A stretch of 11,715 nucleotides of DNA from Bacteroidales bacterium (lineage in GTDB: Bacteria; Bacteroidota; Bacteroidia; Bacteroidales; Bacteroidaceae), in NCBI GenBank assembly GCA_004552155.1, contig SFPF01000040.1:1-11715 (forward strand), read 5' to 3'. The notes below the pieces were generated by a model. It ran no database searches. It worked only from the letters and a program-made list of their open reading frames with translations, and was not told the DNA's origin. Made by a program: the position numbers and the translations under genes. This document shows, piece after piece, positions 7,646-11,715 of this stretch; position 1 is the first letter of the stretch; each line of letters opens with the position of its first letter.

Positions 7646-10600
7646 TTAATCGAGCGATACGCTCAAACCTAAGCCGCGAAGTTCGTGAAGCAATACGTTG
7701 AGCGATTCGGGAATGCCGGGAGTGGGCATCGGTTCGCCCTTAACGATGGCTTCGTAAGCCTTGGAACGGCCAACGACATCGTCGGACTTGATCGTAAGGA
7801 TTTCTTGGAGCACATGAGATGCGCCGAACGCCTCGATGGCCCAGACTTCCATTTCACCGAAACGCTGACCGCCGAACTGGGCTTTACCGCCGAGAGGCTG
7901 CTGCGTGATGAGCGAGTACGGGCCAATGGAACGGGCGTGCATCTTGTCCTCAACCATGTGGCCGAGCTTAAGCATGTAAGTAACGCCCACGGTGGCCTTC
8001 TGGTCGAAAGGTTCGCCCGTGCCGCCGTCGTAGAGTTGCGTAGAGCAATAGCGGGGCAGGCCTGCCTTGTCGGTCCATTCGCAAAGGTCATCGAGCTTCG
8101 CGCCATCGAAGATAGGCGTGGCGAACTTGACGCCAAGCTTGCGGCCGGCTGCGCCGAGAACGGCTTCGAAAATCTGACCGAGGTTCATACGCGAAGGCAC
8201 GCCGAGCGGGTTGAGCACGATGTCGACGGGCGTACCGTCGGCCAAGAACGGCATGTCTTCTTGACGCACAATCTTGGAAACGATACCCTTGTTACCGTGG
8301 CGGCCGGCCATCTTGTCGCCCACGCCAATCTTGCGCTTCTTGGCAACATATACCTTAGCCATCTGAATGATGCCGGAGGGCAGTTCGTCGCCAATGGTGA
8401 TGGCAAACTTCTGACGCTTCAAGACGGCATCCATCTGATTATATTTCTTCAAATAATTGATGACAAGCTGGCGAATGAGGGTGTTGGTGTGCTCGTCGTC
8501 GGTCCAGTTGTGGAGTTCGACGGCTGTGTAGTCGAGCTGCGCCAAGAGCACCTTGGTGAACTCTGCGCCCTTTGCAATCACCTCTGCGCCGATATTGTCC
8601 TTCACGCCGAGGGCTTTCTTGCCCTTGGTGAGCTTGACGAGTTTCTCGAGCATGAGGGCTTTGAGCTTGCCGGTTTCCTTTTCAAAATCTTCATCAATCT
8701 TCTGCAACTTCACCTTGTCGGCTGCCTTAGATGAGCGCGTCTTGATGGCACGGGAGAAGAGGTTTGTCTTGATGATAACACCCGAGAGGGAGGGATTTGC
8801 CTTCAAAGAGGCGTCTTTCACATCGCCTGCCTTGTCGCCGAAGATGGCGCGGAGCAACTTCTCTTCGGGAGTGGGGTCGCTTTCTCCCTTAGGCGTAATC
8901 TTACCAATCATGATGTCGCCGGGTTTCACGCGGGCACCGATACGGATAATACCGCGCTCGTCGAGGTCCTTGGTGGCATCTTCGCTCACGTTGGGGATAT
9001 CGTTGGTAAGTTCTTCCATACCGCGCTTGGTTTCGCGCACCTCAAGGGAGAACTCGTCTACATGGACGGAGGTGAGGATATCCTCACGCACCATGCGCTC
9101 GTTGAGCACGATAGCGTCCTCATAGTTGTAACCCTTCCAAGGCATGTAAGCCACGAGGAGGTTGCGGCCGAGTGCGAGTTCGCCGTTTTCGGTGGCGTAG
9201 CCCTCGGTGAGGATATCGCCCTTCTTGACGCGCTGGCCTTTCTCGCAAATAGGACGAAGGTCAATGGTCATATTCTGGTTGGTACGGCGGAACTTGGGAA
9301 TATCGTAAACCTTCTCGGCAGGCTCGAAGCTTACGAACTCTTCGTCCTCCGTGCGGTCGTAAAGAATGCGGATTGTAGTAGCATCTACGAACTCAATCAC
9401 GCCATCGCCCTCGGCGGTAATCATCGTGCGGGAATCTTCGCAGACCTGCTTTTCGATACCCGTGCCGACAATAGGAGCCTCGGAGTGGATAAGGGGCACT
9501 GCCTGGCGCATCATGTTCGATCCCATCAATGCGCGGTGGGCATCGTCGTGCTCCAAGAAGGGAATGAGCGAAGCGGCGATAGAGGCAATCTGCTGCGGCG
9601 CAACGTCCATAAGTTCCACTTCGGAGGGCGGCACAACGGGATAGTCGGCATCCTGGCGGCATTTCACCTTATCGCGGATAAAGGAGCCATCGGGACGCAG
9701 GGGCGCATTGCCCTGACCGATGATCTTGCCTTCTTCTTCTTCGGCAGAGAGATAAACGACGTCTTCGTTCTTGAGGTCTACCATCGAATTGGCTACCTTG
9801 CGGTAAGGCGTTTCGATGAAGCCGAGGTCGTTGATCTTAGCATATACGCAGAGCGAGGAGATAAGACCGATGTTAGGACCTTCAGGCGACTCAATCGGGC
9901 AGAGGCGGCCGTAGTGTGTATAGTGTACGTCGCGCACCTCGAAACCTGCACGCTCGCGGGACAGACCGCCGGGGCCGAGGGCAGAGAGGCGGCGCTTGTG
10001 CGTTACTTCTGCCAAGGGGTTGGTCTGGTCCATGAACTGCGACAGGGCGTTCGTACCGAAGAAGGAGTTGATGACGCTCGAAATGGTCTTGGCGTTGATG
10101 AGGTCGGTCGGCGTGAACACTTCGTTATCGCGGACGTTCATGCGCTCGCGGATTGTGCGGCTCATGCGTGCCAGACCAATGGCGAACTGATTGGAGAGCT
10201 GCTCGCCCACGGTGCGGACGCGGCGGTTGCTGAGGTGGTCGATATCGTCGACGGTGGCCTTGCTGTTAATTAGTTCGATGAGATATTTGATAATCTCAAT
10301 AATATCTTCGTGCGTCAGCACACGCACGTCCATATCGGTCGTAAGGTTGAGCTTGTGGTTGATGCGGTAGCGACCCACTTCGCCCAAGTCGTAACGCTTT
10401 TCAGAGAAGAAAAGGTTGTTGATGACATCGCGTGCGCTGGCATCGTCGGCAGGGTCGGCATTGCGGAGCTGACGATAGATATAAAGCACGGCCTCCTTTT
10501 CAGAGTTGGAGGGGTCTTTTTGCAGGGTGTTGAAAATAATGGAATAGTCGGATGCGGAAGCCTCTTCGTGGTGAATGAGAATGCTCTGCGCACCGCTTTC

Positions 10601-11458
10601 AATAATCTGCTGGATATGGTCCTCTTGGAGAACGGTCTCACGCTCAAGCACCATTTCGTTGCGCTCGATAGATACTACTTCACCGGTATCTTCATCAACA
10701 AAGTCTTCTACCCAGCTCTTCAAAACACGTGCGGCAAGGCGGCGGCCAAGCACCTTTTTCAGGCTGGTCTTATTCACCTTGATTTCTTCGGCGAGATTGA
10801 ATATCTGGAGAATGTCTTTATCGGTTTCGTAACCAATCGCACGCAGCAGGGTCGTTACGGGCAACTTCTTCTTACGGTCGATATAAGCATACATCACATT
10901 GTTGATGTCCGTAGCAAATTCAATCCAAGAACCCTTGAAAGGTATGATACGTGCGGAATAGAGCTGCGTACCATTTGCGTGAATGCTCGAACCGAAGAAT
11001 ACGCCGGGCGAGCGGTGCAATTGCGAAACGACTACGCGCTCTGCGCCGTTGATGACAAACGTACCGTTCTCTGTCATGTAAGGTATCTGACCGAGGAACA
11101 CGTCCTGCACCACGGTATCAAAATCTTCGTGGTCAGGGTCGGTACAATACAATTTGAGCTTCGCCTTCAAGGGCACGCTGTAAGAAAGTCCTATTTCGAG
11201 GCACTCCTGAATGCTGTAACGGGGCGGGTCGATGTAATAATCGAGGAACTCTAATACAAAGTTGTTGCGAGTATCGGCAATGGGGAAATTCTCGGCAAAA
11301 ACTTTATACAGACCGTCGTTCTTACGCAGCTCGGAAGGAGTGTCGAGCTGAAGAAAGTCTTTGAAAGACTTAAGCTGCACATCGAGAAAATCCGGATAAG
11401 GCATCGGATTTTGCACTGATGCAAAGTTTACACGATGATTGATTACTTGTGAAGACAT
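7646..11458 (-). CDS. rpoB: DNA-directed RNA polymerase beta subunit
   Basis: This is the beta subunit of RNA polymerase, which with beta' forms the catalytic cleft and binds rifampicin. The 1270-residue length is normal for Bacteroidales. The start is ATG 11458 (M-S-S-Q-V-I-N-H-R-V-N-F) and the stop TAA 7648-7646. The rifampicin region L-S-Q-F-M-D-Q-T-N-P-L-A-E-V-T-H-K-R-R-L lies at residues 472-491 (DNA about 9986-10045), followed by S-A-L-G-P-G-G. The residues matching E. coli D516, H526 and S531 are D477, H487 and S492, all the sensitive type. The active-site stretch K-M-A-G-R-H-G-N-K-G begins at residue 1049, and the C-terminal G-G-Q-R-F-G-E-M-E-V-W clamp-anchor block is present. The frame is intact throughout. 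It lies 192 bp downstream of rplL and 76 bp upstream of rpoC. A hairpin before the gene may attenuate its expression. Confidence 0.98.
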   Translation of the reverse strand: MSSQVINHRVNFASVQNPMPYPDFLDVQLKSFKDFLQLDTPSELRKNDGLYKVFAENFPIADTRNNFVLEFLDYYIDPPRYSIQECLEIGLSYSVPLKAKLKLYCTDPDHEDFDTVVQDVFLGQIPYMTENGTFVINGAERVVVSQLHRSPGVFFGSSIHANGTQLYSARIIPFKGSWIEFATDINNVMYAYIDRKKKLPVTTLLRAIGYETDKDILQIFNLAEEIKVNKTSLKKVLGRRLAARVLKSWVEDFVDEDTGEVVSIERNEMVLERETVLQEDHIQQIIESGAQSILIHHEEASASDYSIIFNTLQKDPSNSEKEAVLYIYRQLRNADPADDASARDVINNLFFSEKRYDLGEVGRYRINHKLNLTTDMDVRVLTHEDIIEIIKYLIELINSKATVDDIDHLSNRRVRTVGEQLSNQFAIGLARMSRTIRERMNVRDNEVFTPTDLINAKTISSVINSFFGTNALSQFMDQTNPLAEVTHKRRLSALGPGGLSRERAGFEVRDVHYTHYGRLCPIESPEGPNIGLISSLCVYAKINDLGFIETPYRKVANSMVDLKNEDVVYLSAEEEEGKIIGQGNAPLRPDGSFIRDKVKCRQDADYPVVPPSEVELMDVAPQQIASIAASLIPFLEHDDAHRALMGSNMMRQAVPLIHSEAPIVGTGIEKQVCEDSRTMITAEGDGVIEFVDATTIRILYDRTEDEEFVSFEPAEKVYDIPKFRRTNQNMTIDLRPICEKGQRVKKGDILTEGYATENGELALGRNLLVAYMPWKGYNYEDAIVLNERMVREDILTSVHVDEFSLEVRETKRGMEELTNDIPNVSEDATKDLDERGIIRIGARVKPGDIMIGKITPKGESDPTPEEKLLRAIFGDKAGDVKDASLKANPSLSGVIIKTNLFSRAIKTRSSKAADKVKLQKIDEDFEKETGKLKALMLEKLVKLTKGKKALGVKDNIGAEVIAKGAEFTKVLLAQLDYTAVELHNWTDDEHTNTLIRQLVINYLKKYNQMDAVLKRQKFAITIGDELPSGIIQMAKVYVAKKRKIGVGDKMAGRHGNKGIVSKIVRQEDMPFLADGTPVDIVLNPLGVPSRMNLGQIFEAVLGAAGRKLGVKFATPIFDGAKLDDLCEWTDKAGLPRYCSTQLYDGGTGEPFDQKATVGVTYMLKLGHMVEDKMHARSIGPYSLITQQPLGGKAQFGGQRFGEMEVWAIEAFGASHVLQEILTIKSDDVVGRSKAYEAIVKGEPMPTPGIPESLNVLLHELRGLGLSVSLD

Positions 11459-11589
11459 TCTATGATGTTTTGATGTGGTGAGACAAGCCTGCGGGATACA
11501 ATATATATTATATATGTGTAGGCGACGATTTGCCTGTGAGTATAGCGCAAACCTTGTCTGCCCTGTGCGGCTTTTATGAATATAGACAC
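11459..11589 (-). promoter_or_regulatory. rpoB leader with AT-rich near-palindrome
   Basis: The rplL-rpoB spacer on the rpoB side of the hairpin contains an alternating A/T stretch at about 11496-11520 (TACACATATATAATATATAT on the minus strand), roughly 40-60 bases before the rpoB ATG. It could form a weak hairpin or melt easily. I could not match a full Bacteroidales promoter (TTTG, about 20 bases, TAnnTTTG), so a secondary rpoB promoter here is only possible. Confidence 0.3.
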
Positions 11590-11627
11590 AAAAAGGTTAT
11601 GAAACCTCTACCAGAGGTTTCATAACC
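11590..11627 (-). terminator. Hairpin with T-run between rplL and rpoB, probable attenuator
   Basis: A perfect 15-bp stem (GGTTATGAAACCTCT, loop of 3, AGAGGTTTCATAACC) spans 11595-11627. On the minus strand five T follow (11594-11590). It starts 23 bp after the rplL stop. Partial termination between rplL and rpoB is well known in E. coli and sets the ratio of L7/L12 to polymerase. The same role is inferred here from position and structure. Confidence 0.8.
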
Positions 11628-11650
11628 ATATCCCTTAAAGGGTAGGAATA

Positions 11651-11715
11651 TTAAGCGATTTCTACTTCAGCACCAGCCTCTTCGAGAACCTTCTTGAGTG
11701 CTTCGGCTTCTTCCT
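11651..11715 (-). CDS. rplL: Ribosomal protein L7/L12, C-terminal end (5' part outside window)
   Basis: The last 21 codons, ending at TAA 11653-11651, read E-E-A-E-A-L-K-K-V-L-E-E-A-G-A-E-V-E-I-A. This is the final helix and strand of the L7/L12 C-terminal domain, which recruits translation GTPases on the ribosomal stalk. Its place directly before rpoB on the same strand fits the conserved rplJ-rplL-rpoB-rpoC order. Only the tail is visible, but the match of sequence and position is strong. Confidence 0.93.
   Translation of the reverse strand, partial: EEAEALKKVLEEAGAEVEIA

Noticed and set aside
7685..11254. Long + strand open frames opposite rpoB (7685-8734, 9062-10273, 10310-11254)
   Set aside because: They are shadows of rpoB codon usage, with no recognisable domains and no start or promoter signals.
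1..11715. CRISPR array, tRNA or rRNA genes, integrase attachment sites
   Set aside because: No regularly spaced repeats, cloverleaf-like sequences or rRNA segments were seen in any part of the window.

Overview
The window looks like a chromosomal segment of a Bacteroidales bacterium. RpoB (1270 aa) and RpoC (about 1420 aa once repaired) read like Bacteroides/Prevotella-type subunits. The gene order rplL-rpoB-rpoC is the usual one, and start codons are not preceded by strong Shine-Dalgarno sequences. I cannot fix the genus from this sequence.

Layout. (1) Bases 1-1640 are an AT-rich accessory stretch. It holds the 3' end of an IS30-family transposase gene (1-222, running in from outside the window), a short spacer, and two closely spaced genes of unknown function on the + strand (384-791 and 809-1600). 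(2) Bases 1663-3289 are an IS66-family insertion sequence with perfect 25-bp terminal inverted repeats. Its only gene is an in-frame fusion of a TnpB-like N-terminus to a TnpC (DDE transposase) lacking its own N-terminus. It is followed by a strong intrinsic terminator. (3) Bases 3290-11715 are the GC-richer housekeeping block on the minus strand, read from right to left: the last codons of rplL, a strong hairpin with a T-run (probable attenuator), rpoB, a 76-bp spacer, rpoC, and the rpoC terminator. The right end of the IS66 element touches the T-run of that terminator.

The housekeeping block encodes ribosomal protein L7/L12 and the two large catalytic subunits of RNA polymerase, co-transcribed as in most bacteria. 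The most striking anomaly is in rpoC. About 50 bp coding for roughly 17 conserved residues are missing near the 5' end, and this shifts the frame. Because rpoC is essential, a sequencing or assembly error is the most likely cause, but a real lesion in a strain with a second copy cannot be excluded from this sequence alone. The accessory block looks horizontally acquired and shaped by repeated IS activity. I saw no CRISPR array, tRNA, rRNA or convincing new multi-gene system. The unknown gene pair at 384-1600 is the only candidate for undescribed biology.
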